A stretch of 10,615 bases of DNA from Actinomycetes bacterium (GCA_021826255.1 JAKBAZ010000030.1:1-10615); one strand, 5' to 3'. Positions 1 to 6,752 are shown, numbered from the stretch's first letter. The notes: generated by a model not told the origin, from the sequence alone. A program made the numbers and translations.

Positions 1-459
1 CGTCGCGAGAGCGCTCGCTCGCTCCCCGGTGGCGGGACCCCCGAGAACGAGATCTCGTGCCTCAGAGTCCGAGTCGAGGTGAAACGTGACGACGAGGCTC
101 ACCTCGCCGAGCAGGTCGCCCACTCGCTCTCCCCACTCAACCACCACGACCGCGGACTCCTCACGCCACTCGTGGAGGTCGAGGTCGAGAATCTCACCCG
201 CGCCGTTCGCGCGATAGACGTCCGCGTGGTGGAGGTGAGTAATGTCCGGGCGCTGGTGCGCGTCGTAGTCACGAACCATCGTAAAGGTGGGGCTCACCAC
301 TCGATCGAGGACTCCGAGCCCTCGAGCGAGACCCTTGACGAACGTGGTCTTGCCCGCCCCGAGTGGCCCGCTCAGCACCACGACGTCCCCGGCGCGAAGA
401 AGGTTCGCGAACTCTTCGCCCGCCGCCTGAGTCTCGGCGTCAGTGAGGCAACGGCGCAT
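1..459 (-). CDS. tsaE: TsaE, tRNA t6A biosynthesis ATPase (3' end off the window)
   Basis: This is the P-loop ATPase that works with TsaB and TsaD to make N6-threonylcarbamoyladenosine at position 37 of ANN-decoding tRNAs in the cytoplasm. Reading the minus strand from the ATG at 459 gives 153 codons with no stop up to the window edge, so nearly the whole protein (about 150-160 aa in the family) is present. Visible motifs are Walker A GPLGAGKTTF (residues 31-40), SPTF (56-59), the HHADVYR block (77-83) and VEWGER (107-112), all characteristic of TsaE. The start shares one base with the upstream glycosylase stop (TGATG), so translation is probably coupled. In related genomes tsaB, rimI and tsaD follow, and they may lie just beyond position 1. 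The open plus-strand frame over the same bases is a shadow. Confidence 0.93.
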   Translation of the reverse strand, partial: MRRCLTDAETQAAGEEFANLLRAGDVVVLSGPLGAGKTTFVKGLARGLGVLDRVVSPTFTMVRDYDAHQRPDITHLHHADVYRANGAGEILDLDLHEWREESAVVVVEWGERVGDLLGEVSLVVTFHLDSDSEARDLVLGGPATGERASALAT

Positions 460-1004
460 CACGGCTGCCACCGGGCGAGTGTTCTCAGATCCTCTCGCAT
501 CACGGCGACCACGTTAGGGCCTCCCCGCAAGGCGGCCGCCGGGTGGTAGGTCGCGACCCCCACTCCGTGACCCCAGGGCGTGACTCGTCCGTGTACCACG
601 GTCATCGGCTCGTTAAAACCGAACACCGCTCGGGCCGCCACCGTCCCCACCGCCAGTACCCGTTCGGGCCGCCAGGCGAGAGCTTCGAGGTCGAGCCACG
701 GTCGACACGCCGCGATCTCTCGCGACCGGGGGGTGCGGTTGTTCGGGGGTCGACACTTCACCACGTTGGTGATCAGGTACTCGCCGTCGTGAAGACCCCA
801 CTCGTCGAGGATGAGTCCGCGCAGCAACCGTCCCGAGCGACCGATGAAGGGCTCACCGCCGAGATCCTCGTGGCGACCGGGGGCCTCCCCGACCACCAGC
901 AGCGTCGCGCCTTTTGGACCCGAGCCCAGCACCACTCTCGTGCGCGTGAGGGACAGCTCGCAGCGCTCGCAGCCGGGGAGATCGTCGAGACGTCGCTCGT
1001 TCAC
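459..1004 (-). CDS. Uracil-DNA glycosylase, family 4 (Fe-S type)
   Basis: Predicted to remove uracil from DNA and start base excision repair. With a GTG start at 1004 the protein has 181 residues. The uracil-binding motif GEAPG is at 39-43, followed by the family-4 pattern HEDLGGEPFIGRSG (45-58). The second active-site motif HPAA is at 154-157. Four cysteines at 12, 15, 84 and 100 (CERC, VKC, AAC) match the ligands of the [4Fe-4S] cluster of family-4 enzymes such as Thermus UDGa. The frame is open to another GTG at 1055, which would add 17 residues. I prefer 1004 because it makes a GTGA overlap with the alr stop and puts the N-terminus just before the first cysteine pair, as in homologues. 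No strong Shine-Dalgarno precedes either start, which suggests coupling to alr translation. A repair gene between alr and tsaE is unusual. Confidence 0.9.
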   Translation of the reverse strand: MNERRLDDLPGCERCELSLTRTRVVLGSGPKGATLLVVGEAPGRHEDLGGEPFIGRSGRLLRGLILDEWGLHDGEYLITNVVKCRPPNNRTPRSREIAACRPWLDLEALAWRPERVLAVGTVAARAVFGFNEPMTVVHGRVTPWGHGVGVATYHPAAALRGGPNVVAVMREDLRTLARWQP

Positions 1005-2152
1005 GGAACGAGGACTCGGGGGACCCGGGCTGAGATCCCGCAGAGAATCTCCCACGACACCGTCTCGGCCCAGCGCGCCCAGTCCTCGGCGTCCACGGAC
1101 TGCTCACCCTGGCGTCCGAGCAAGACGACCTCGTCGCCGAGTTCGACGTGGTCGTCTCCACAGTTGACGATGAGCTGATCCATCGTCACCATGCCGGCCA
1201 GTGGGTAGCGTCGACCCCGGATCAGCACGTCGGCCCCGGCCCCGAAGAGTCGACGGGGGTAGCCGTCGGCGTAGCCGTAGGGCACCGTCACGAGGGTGGC
1301 GTCTCGCTCGAGAGCGCGCCAGCGACCGTAACTCGGCCGCTCACCGGCCAGCGCGCGTCGACGAGCCACGACGCGGGCTCGCAAACTCATGACGGGGCGC
1401 AGCGACAGTCCCGCACTCTCGAGCGACTCGCCCAGCCATGGCGCGGGCAGATAACCGTAAAGGGCGAGACCGGGGCGCACCATGGTGACGTTCTCACCCG
1501 GGTGACCGAGAAGTCCCGCCGAGTTGGAGTCGTGCACCACGCGGGGACGAATCCCGGCGCGTGACAACTCGTCTCGCACCACCCGGAATCGTTCTCGTTG
1601 TTGGCGAGTGAAGGAGCGATGGTCCTCGGAGTCCCCGTCGGCGACCGAAAAGTGAGTGAAGAGCCCCTCGAGATCGACCTGCGGGCACGCCGTCAACAGT
1701 CGGGCGGCCTCGAGGGCTTCGTCCGGGGCGACTCCCTGGCGCAGCATTCCCGTGTCGACCTTCAGGTGACACACCGCGCGCTCGTCGCGCGAACGGGCGA
1801 CCTCAACGAGAGCGCGCGCGCCGTCGAGAGAACCCACGGTCACACTGAGGCGGGCGTCGAGAGCCGGAACCAGAGTGTCGGCGGGAATCTCAGCGAGAAG
1901 GAGGATGGGCGTCTCGATACCGGCCTGACGAAGTTCCAGGCCCTCGTCCACGATGGCGACGGCGAGGTGGTCCACCCCAGCGTCGACCAGCGCTCGAGCC
2001 ACCAGAACCTCACCGTGGCCGTACCCATTGGCCTTCACCACCCCACAGAGGGCGATGCCCGGCGCTACACGTCGGAGCACGTCGAGATTGTGCGAGAGCG
2101 CCGAAAGGGAGATCTCGGCCCACGCCGGACGGTGAACTCCCTCAGCGGGCAC
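1001..2152 (-). CDS. alr: Alanine racemase
   Basis: PLP-dependent enzyme that interconverts L- and D-alanine and supplies D-Ala for peptidoglycan. The 383-residue product matches the family length (about 360-390). The PLP-binding lysine is K40 in VVKANGYGHG (38-47). The second catalytic base is Y275 in the PSYGR segment (273-277), opposite in the dimer. GMVTMDQ (320-326) and YGYADGYPR (292-300) are conserved C-terminal-domain motifs. The GTG start at 2152 lies within the 3' end of acpS (11-nt overlap), with GAGGTGG about nine bases upstream as ribosome-binding site. The sequence RPAWAEISLSALSHNL soon after the start fits homologues. The stop overlaps the glycosylase start by four bases. Confidence 0.97.
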   Translation of the reverse strand: MPAEGVHRPAWAEISLSALSHNLDVLRRVAPGIALCGVVKANGYGHGEVLVARALVDAGVDHLAVAIVDEGLELRQAGIETPILLLAEIPADTLVPALDARLSVTVGSLDGARALVEVARSRDERAVCHLKVDTGMLRQGVAPDEALEAARLLTACPQVDLEGLFTHFSVADGDSEDHRSFTRQQRERFRVVRDELSRAGIRPRVVHDSNSAGLLGHPGENVTMVRPGLALYGYLPAPWLGESLESAGLSLRPVMSLRARVVARRRALAGERPSYGRWRALERDATLVTVPYGYADGYPRRLFGAGADVLIRGRRYPLAGMVTMDQLIVNCGDDHVELGDEVVLLGRQGEQSVDAEDWARWAETVSWEILCGISARVPRVLVP

Positions 2153-2522
2153 TGGGCACCACCTCGGCGATCACGACGGCCACCGCCGTCGAGTGGGTGT
2201 GAGTGAGCGACACGTGCCAGTGGGTGACTCCGAGGTCTCGGGCTCGCTGCTCGGCTCGTCCGACCACTCGCAACCCGGGGGCCCCACTCTCTTCGAGTTC
2301 CACGCTCACGTCACGCCACCCGGTGGCACCGAGTCCCACCCCGAGCGCCTTCCACGCGGCCTCCTTCGCCGCAAAGCGCGCCGCGAGGCGTTCGGGTTGG
2401 TTCTCACACTGGGTTCGCTCGTGGGGCTCAAACACCCGATCGAGGAGTCGCGGGCGACGCGAAAGAATTTTCGCGAATCGTTCGACGTCGACGGCGTCTA
2501 CCCCCACGCCCAAAATCGGCAC
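2142..2522 (-). CDS. acpS: Holo-[acyl-carrier-protein] synthase
   Basis: AcpS transfers 4'-phosphopantetheine from CoA to a serine of acyl carrier protein, activating it for fatty acid synthesis. The 126-residue product has the two signature blocks. GVGVDAVDVERF (5-16) carries the Mg-binding aspartate, and RFAAKEAAWKALG (49-61) carries the conserved KEA with the metal-binding glutamate. The C-terminal WHVSLTHT is also typical. Translation starts with GTG at 2522, sharing one base with the glmS stop (TAGTG). A GGTGGAG stretch just upstream can serve as a ribosome-binding site, although its spacing is short. The NAD(P)H-hydrate repair gene often found near acpS in actinobacteria is absent, and alr follows directly. 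Confidence 0.95.
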   Translation of the reverse strand: MPILGVGVDAVDVERFAKILSRRPRLLDRVFEPHERTQCENQPERLAARFAAKEAAWKALGVGLGATGWRDVSVELEESGAPGLRVVGRAEQRARDLGVTHWHVSLTHTHSTAVAVVIAEVVPSAR

Positions 2523-4363
2523 TACTCCACCGTCACCGTCTTGGCGAGGTTTCGGGGTCGGTCCACGTTTCGTCCCATGCCCCGCGCCAGGGAGTACGCG
2601 AAGATTTGCAGGGGAACGATGTCAATCATGGGGGCGGTCATCGGGTCGCCCCCCGGCACGCGGAACACGAAGTCCGCGACCGCCTCCGAGGACTCGTCGT
2701 CGTCTCGCGCCACGACCACGACGGTGGCCCCGCGAGCCTTGACCTCGGCCACGTTCGAAAGGATCTTCTCTCTCATGACCGGGTCGGTCGTAATGGCGAC
2801 CACCACGACACCGGGCTCAATCAGAGCGAGAGGCCCGTGCTTCAGTTCTCCGCCGGCGTACCCCTCGGCGTGCAGGTAGCTAATCTCCTTAAGTTTCAGT
2901 GCGCCCTCAAGGGCCGTGGTGTAACCCAGGTGTCGACCCAAGTAGAAGTAGGTCGTGGCGTCGAGGAGTTGGGAGGCTACCGCGGCGTAGGACTCGCGAC
3001 GCGCCAGCGCTTCGCCGACGCGGGAGGGAACGCCGAGGAGTTCCTCCCAGAGGCGCTCGACCTCGGAGGAACTGAGGGTCTCACGAACCTGGGCGAGACG
3101 TAACGCGAACAGTTCCAGCGCGCACACCTGAGCGACGTAGGCCTTCGTCGAGGCCACCGACACCTCGAGTCCGGCCCGGGTGTAAACGACGGCGTCCGCC
3201 TCGCGCGCGATGGAGGAGTCGACGATGTTGGTTACCGCCACGACGCGTGCCCCGCGGCGCTGGGCTTCGCGCATGGCCTGGATGGTGTCGATCGTCTCGC
3301 CACTCTGGGAGACCCCGATGACGAGCGTGCCGATCTCCACGACGGGGTCTCGGTAGCGATACTCCGACGCGATGTCCACGTCCACGCTCACTCGCGCCCA
3401 ACGCTCGAGGGCGTACTTGGCCACGTGGGCCGCGTGCAGCGACGTGCCGGCGGCGACCAAGACCACTCGGCGCACCTCACGGAGTTCGTCGTCCGAGATG
3501 CGTAACTCGTCGAAGGTAATACGTCCGTCGGCGTGACGACGATCGAGCAGCGTCTGGGCCACCGCGTTCGGTTGCTCCTCAATCTCCTTGGTCATGAAGT
3601 CCTCGAACCCCGACTTCTCCGCCGTCTCGAGGTCCCAGTCAATGGCGAGTTGGCGCAGGCGCACCGGTGAGCCGTCGAGGTCGCGCGCCGAAAATCCCTC
3701 GGGAGAGAGTCGAACAATCTCGTCGTCGTCGACGGCGTAGAAGTGGGTAGCCCGGTCGAGAATCGCCGGTACGTCACTCGCGAGGTAGGTCACCCCGGGC
3801 GCCGTACCCACGACGAGTGGCGAGATACGACGAGCCGCCACGATGACGTCGGGCTCGGTCGCGTCCATCACGGCGATAGCGAAAGCGCCGCGAACCCGCT
3901 CCAGGGCTCGACGGAGGGCCTCGGCCAACTCGAAGCTCTCGTGGCGCAGCTCCTCGACCAGGTGGGCCACCACCTCGGAATCGGTGACCGACGTGAAGCT
4001 GTGACCGCGCGCCTCGAGTTCGGCTCTCAGTTCGCGGTGGTTCTCGATAATCCCGTTGTGAATTAGCGCCACCGTCCCGGAGCAGTCGAAGTGGGGGTGA
4101 GCGTTATCGGCCTCCGGTGCGCCGTGCGTAGCCCAGCGGGTGTGGCCCAGCCCCGCCTGATAATTGCGGGGAGCGTCCTCGCACGCCTTCACGAGGGCCG
4201 AGACCGACTCGGTCCCGTCGGCGGTGCGTGCCCGCCACGTCTCACCCGCCCCGGCCAGGGCGACCCCGGCCGAATCGTACCCCCGGTACTCCAGACGCGA
4301 AAGACCTTCGAGGATGATGTCGAGAGTGTCCGCGGCCCCAACGACCCCAATGATTCCGCACAT
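2522..4363 (-). CDS. glmS: Glutamine--fructose-6-phosphate aminotransferase (isomerizing)
   Basis: GlmS makes glucosamine-6-phosphate from fructose-6-phosphate and glutamine, the entry step to UDP-GlcNAc. The 613-residue protein is complete. The N-terminal Ntn glutaminase domain (about 1-240) has the nucleophile C2 in MCGIIGVVG, RGYDSAG (27-33) and GHTRWATHG (73-81). Two SIS sugar-isomerase domains follow (about 290-430 and 465-600) with VSQSGET (351-357), STKAY (405-409) and LKLKEISYLHAEGYAGGELKHGP (residues 489-511). It ends in the family-typical DRPRNLAKTVTVE. The ATG at 4363 is the right start because the nucleophilic cysteine must follow the initiator methionine. The frame is open to 4480, but that extension runs through the left end of the IS and is an artefact. 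There is no Shine-Dalgarno; see the leaderless promoter entry. Confidence 0.97.
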   Translation of the reverse strand: MCGIIGVVGAADTLDIILEGLSRLEYRGYDSAGVALAGAGETWRARTADGTESVSALVKACEDAPRNYQAGLGHTRWATHGAPEADNAHPHFDCSGTVALIHNGIIENHRELRAELEARGHSFTSVTDSEVVAHLVEELRHESFELAEALRRALERVRGAFAIAVMDATEPDVIVAARRISPLVVGTAPGVTYLASDVPAILDRATHFYAVDDDEIVRLSPEGFSARDLDGSPVRLRQLAIDWDLETAEKSGFEDFMTKEIEEQPNAVAQTLLDRRHADGRITFDELRISDDELREVRRVVLVAAGTSLHAAHVAKYALERWARVSVDVDIASEYRYRDPVVEIGTLVIGVSQSGETIDTIQAMREAQRRGARVVAVTNIVDSSIAREADAVVYTRAGLEVSVASTKAYVAQVCALELFALRLAQVRETLSSSEVERLWEELLGVPSRVGEALARRESYAAVASQLLDATTYFYLGRHLGYTTALEGALKLKEISYLHAEGYAGGELKHGPLALIEPGVVVVAITTDPVMREKILSNVAEVKARGATVVVVARDDDESSEAVADFVFRVPGGDPMTAPMIDIVPLQIFAYSLARGMGRNVDRPRNLAKTVTVE

Positions 4364-4376
4364 GGACGCCAGTCTA
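4364..4376 (-). promoter_or_regulatory. Candidate leaderless glmS promoter (-10 TAGACT)
   Basis: On the minus strand TAGACT (4376-4371) fits the TAnnnT actinobacterial -10 pattern and lies exactly seven bases before the glmS ATG. That would place the transcription start at or next to the A of the start codon. The intervening GGCGTCC is no ribosome-binding site. Leaderless mRNAs with this geometry are common in actinobacteria. I see no convincing -35 box. The site lies between the IS and glmS, so it would still work after the insertion. This is inferred from pattern and spacing only. Confidence 0.45.
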
Positions 4377-4406
4377 CCGAGCACCCCACGGCGGACCCGG
4401 GGCCGA

Positions 4407-4410
4407 CTAG
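4407..4410. repeat. Target-site duplication CTAG (left copy)
   Basis: CTAG directly outside IRL, matched by CTAG at 5457-5460 outside IRR. With a 6-bp reading the flanks are ACTAGG (4406-4411) and CCTAGG (5456-5461), which differ at the first base. The 4-bp duplication is exact. Confidence 0.8.
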
Positions 4411-4433
4411 GTGTAGTTCCCAGGACCGTTATT
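4411..4433 (+). repeat. IS left terminal inverted repeat (IRL)
   Basis: The 23 bases beginning GTGTAGTTCCCAGGACC are the exact reverse complement of 5434-5456. Identity ends after ATT (G at 4434 against C on the other end). The inner edge forms part of the presumed transposase -35 box. Confidence 0.95.
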
Positions 4434-4461
4434 GACTGACGAGAGGTCTCGCCTGTCTGAT
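4432..4461 (+). promoter_or_regulatory. Candidate transposase promoter
   Basis: TTGACT at 4432-4437 matches five of six bases of the -35 consensus. TCTGAT at 4456-4461 is a weaker -10 (four of six). They are separated by 18 bp. The start of transcription would be near 4468, about 30 bases before the transposase ATG. The -35 box straddles the inner edge of IRL. Confidence 0.5.
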
Positions 4462-4497
4462 GGGTGTTGCACACATCCACAGAAGGGGAGACCTCTC
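4441..4497 (+). promoter_or_regulatory. Inverted repeat able to mask the transposase ribosome-binding site
   Basis: GAGAGGTCTC at 4441-4450 is the exact reverse complement of GAGACCTCTC at 4488-4497, giving a 10-bp stem with a 37-nt loop. The second arm overlaps the end of the ribosome-binding site (AAGGGGAG, 4483-4490) and reaches to one base before the ATG. A transcript entering from outside the IS carries both arms and can fold. One started at the internal promoter (about 4468) lacks the first arm. The repeat is seen directly; the function is inferred from the analogous arrangement in IS10 and IS50. Each arm is itself nearly palindromic (GAGA-2-TCTC), so a repressor operator is an alternative. 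Confidence 0.5.
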
Positions 4498-4498
4498 A

Positions 4499-5434
4499 AT
4501 GAGTCACGCTAAAGCAAAACTGACACCCGCCGGAAGGCTGCTCTTGGTTCGCCGAGTTCTGGAGGAGGGGTGGCCACCGGCGCACGCCGCGGCCATGGCC
4601 GGCGTGTCGCGACCGACGGTGCACAAGTGGCTGCGGCGCTTCCGCGACGAGGGCCTGGCGGGGTTGAACGACCGTCCCTCGGTCGCTCGGCGCTGTCCGC
4701 ATCGCACGCCCCTCGCTCTCGAACAGGCGATTCTCGAGCTTCGCCGCTCCAGCCGACGAGGTCCTCACCGCATCGCCCAGAAGCGGGATCTCGCCCCGTC
4801 GACGGTGCATGCGGTGCTGGCCCGCCACGGACTGAGCCGCCTTAAGTCCCTCGACCGCACGAGCGGCGTCCCCATCCGCTACGAACGCGCCCGTCCCGGC
4901 GAGCTCATCCACGTCGACGTGAAGAAGCTCGGCCGAGTGCCCGATGGCGGCGGGTGGCGCGTCCACGGCCGCGAACGCGGCCGTGCCGGCGAGTTCAAGA
5001 AACAGATCACGGGCTTTGACTACCTGCACGTCGCGGTCGACGATCACAGCCGTTTCGCCTACGTCGAGGTCCACGCCGACGAGAAGGGTGAGACCTGCGC
5101 GGGCTTTCTCGAGCGCACGAGGGTCCGCTTCGCCGAGTTGGGGGTTGACGTCGAACGGGTCATGACGGACAACGCCAAGAACTACACCCTCGCGAAGGTC
5201 TTTCAACGGGCCCTCGGCCGGGCCCGCCATCTCATCACCCGCCCCTACCGGCCCCAGACCAACGGCAAGGCCGAGCGTTTCAACCGGACCCTGGTCGACG
5301 AGTGGGCCTACGACCGGCCCTACACGTCCAACGCGGAACGACTCGCAGCACTCGAGACGTTCCTCATCGACTACAACTACGTGAGGACACACTCAGCTAT
5401 TGGCAACAATCCGCCAGCGAGCAGACTTCCGTGA
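4499..5434 (+). CDS. IS481-family transposase (DDE type)
   Basis: The enzyme that cuts and joins the IS ends, encoded by the only gene of the element. The 311-residue product is full length. A helix-turn-helix lies at about 28-52 (AHAAAMAGVSRPTVHKWLRRF). The rve-type catalytic core follows, with D140 in HVDVKKLG, D224 in MTDNAKNY and E259 in NGKAERFNRTL. VAVDDHSRFAYVEV (residues 178-191) and the terminal HSAIGNNPPASRL are family hallmarks. I chose the ATG at 4499 because AAGGGGAG lies eight bases upstream and MSHAKAKLTPAGRLLLV is the usual N-terminus of actinobacterial IS481 proteins. An in-frame ATG at 4460 falls inside the presumed -10 box. The gene is convergent with glmM and divergent from glmS. 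Transcription of the host operon would give RNA antisense to it. Confidence 0.96.
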   Translation: MSHAKAKLTPAGRLLLVRRVLEEGWPPAHAAAMAGVSRPTVHKWLRRFRDEGLAGLNDRPSVARRCPHRTPLALEQAILELRRSSRRGPHRIAQKRDLAPSTVHAVLARHGLSRLKSLDRTSGVPIRYERARPGELIHVDVKKLGRVPDGGGWRVHGRERGRAGEFKKQITGFDYLHVAVDDHSRFAYVEVHADEKGETCAGFLERTRVRFAELGVDVERVMTDNAKNYTLAKVFQRALGRARHLITRPYRPQTNGKAERFNRTLVDEWAYDRPYTSNAERLAALETFLIDYNYVRTHSAIGNNPPASRLP

Positions 5435-5456
5435 ATAACGGTCCTGGGAACTACAC
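5434..5456 (-). repeat. IS right terminal inverted repeat (IRR)
   Basis: Exact inverted copy of 4411-4433. The last base of the transposase stop codon (TGA, 5432-5434) is the first base of this repeat, so the gene runs right up to the end of the element. Confidence 0.95.
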
Positions 5457-5460
5457 CTAG
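5457..5460. repeat. Target-site duplication CTAG (right copy)
   Basis: CTAG directly outside IRR. On the minus strand it contains the glmM stop codon TAG (5459-5457), so the insertion left the glmM reading frame and stop intact. Confidence 0.8.
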
Positions 5461-6752
5461 GCCAGATCGAACAGTTCCCGTAACGACTGAGTGAATTCCT
5501 CTACCAGTTCGAGACTCGTCGATTCGAACATGACGCGCACGAGCGGCTCGGTCCCGGAACGACGAATGAAGAGGCGAACGTCCGTCTCGCTCACCGCGTG
5601 ACGCTCGCGCACCTGGGCGAAAAGACTGCGAACCGACGCGTCGTCGTACACGTCGGCCGTGACGTTGACGAGCCGTTGGGGTAGTCGGCGCCAGCGCTCA
5701 TCACACAAGTCGCCGAGGGGGCCCCGGCGAGCGACGAGGGCGGCGACCTTCAGTCCGGTCAAGAGCCCGTCACCGGTGGGACTGAGGTGTCGAAAGATGA
5801 TGTGACCACTCTGCTCTCCCCCGAGAACCCAGCCTCGCTCCTCGAGCCCGACCAGGACGTTGCGGTCCCCCACCTCGGTTTCGACCACCTCGACCCCGAC
5901 CTCCTCCATGGCGCGGTGGAGTCCGAGGTTACTCATGGTCGTGACCACGAGACCCCGGTCGCCCCTCTCCTCTTCGGCCGCGAAGAGAACCATGACGTCG
6001 TCACCGTCACGAAGTCGGCCCTCGGAGTCCACCGCTATCAAGCGATCCGCGTCACCGTCAAAAGCGAGACCAAGGTCCGCGCCCAGTTCGACCACTCGAC
6101 GGGCGAGATCGTCAGGGTGCGTTGAGCCGCACCCGTTGTTGATGTTGACTCCATCAGGCTCGTTGTGAAGAGTGGTGACCCGCGCCCCGGTCGCCGCGAA
6201 GAGTTCGTGGGCGACGTGAGACGAGGCGCCGTTCGCGCAGTCGAGCACCACGTGCAGTGCCGACAGATCGTCGGGCACCAGGGCTCGCAAGTGATCCACG
6301 TACTCGGCTTCGGCCGACTCGTCGATTGGTGTGTCGACGAACTCCAGAGTCTCGGGATCGGCCGTGCGATGGAGAACGTTTTCGAGAGATTTCTCCGTGA
6401 GCACGTCCAGTTTGGCCCCACCCGGACCGAGAACTTTCAAGCCGTTGTCGAAGTAGGGGTTGTGAGAGGCCGACACGACGACTCCACATCCGCCGCGCCG
6501 TTGGGCGATGACCGCGACCCCGGGGGTCGTGAAGACTCCGAGGTTGGTCGCCGACACGCCTCCGTCGACGAGCCCCGCGATGAGGGCCCGGGCCAACACC
6601 GGGGAGCTTTCCCGAGTGTCGTAACCCACGACGACGGGCATCGCGAGCACCTCCGCGACGGCCCGGCCGAGGCGGTACGCGAGGGCCGGAGTGATGTCCG
6701 AAAAGGCGCGGCCGCGAATGCCGTCCGTGCCAAAACGCACGGGGGACGCCAT
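5457..6752 (-). CDS. glmM: Phosphoglucosamine mutase
   Basis: GlmM converts glucosamine-6-phosphate to glucosamine-1-phosphate, the step after GlmS on the way to UDP-GlcNAc and peptidoglycan. The 431-residue protein is close to the usual 440-450. It opens with VRFGTDGIRGRAF. The phosphoserine loop is SASHNP (94-99), with S96 as the likely phosphorylated serine. The Mg loop is DGDADR (232-237), the sugar-binding motif GGEQSGH (311-317), and the phosphate-binding loop RRSGTEP (397-403). The ATG at 6752 shares one base with the rpsI stop (TAATG). The stop TAG lies in the CTAG used by the IS, which leaves the protein whole. The enzyme's partner glmS was originally about 45 bases downstream and is now over 1 kb away. 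Confidence 0.96.
   Translation of the reverse strand: MASPVRFGTDGIRGRAFSDITPALAYRLGRAVAEVLAMPVVVGYDTRESSPVLARALIAGLVDGGVSATNLGVFTTPGVAVIAQRRGGCGVVVSASHNPYFDNGLKVLGPGGAKLDVLTEKSLENVLHRTADPETLEFVDTPIDESAEAEYVDHLRALVPDDLSALHVVLDCANGASSHVAHELFAATGARVTTLHNEPDGVNINNGCGSTHPDDLARRVVELGADLGLAFDGDADRLIAVDSEGRLRDGDDVMVLFAAEEERGDRGLVVTTMSNLGLHRAMEEVGVEVVETEVGDRNVLVGLEERGWVLGGEQSGHIIFRHLSPTGDGLLTGLKVAALVARRGPLGDLCDERWRRLPQRLVNVTADVYDDASVRSLFAQVRERHAVSETDVRLFIRRSGTEPLVRVMFESTSLELVEEFTQSLRELFDLA

Larger units (their letters stand above)
4411..5456 (+). mobile_element. Complete IS481-family insertion sequence
   Basis: A 1046-bp element with perfect 23-bp terminal inverted repeats and one intact transposase gene, flanked by CTAG on both sides. 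It sits between glmM and glmS and is transcribed against all host genes. The tips read GTGTAG...CTACAC. If the element is taken as TGT...ACA, as is usual for IS481, it spans 4412-5455. Intact ends, intact transposase and undamaged flanks suggest a recent, potentially active insertion. IS481 of Bordetella is known to target NCTAGN, which agrees with this site. Confidence 0.95.

Noticed and set aside
79..549. 156-residue plus-strand reading frame over the left edge
   Set aside because: The minus strand encodes a motif-complete TsaE over most of it; the plus frame has no recognisable domain and is a high-GC shadow.
4364..4406. Intrinsic terminator between glmM and glmS
   Set aside because: The stretch is GC-rich but shows no stable stem followed by a T-run on the minus strand.
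4364..4410. glmS ribozyme/riboswitch upstream of glmS
   Set aside because: Only 43 bases of host sequence lie between the IS duplication and the ATG, far too short, and no ribozyme core is visible. That element is known mainly from Firmicutes.
4411..4470. Outward promoter from the IS left end driving glmS
   Set aside because: On the minus strand I find no -35-like box in the IS tip with a suitably spaced -10, and the likely -10 for glmS is in host sequence.
4496..5392. 298-residue minus-strand frame antisense to the transposase
   Set aside because: The plus strand has all DDE motifs, an HTH and a good ribosome-binding site; the antisense frame resembles no family.
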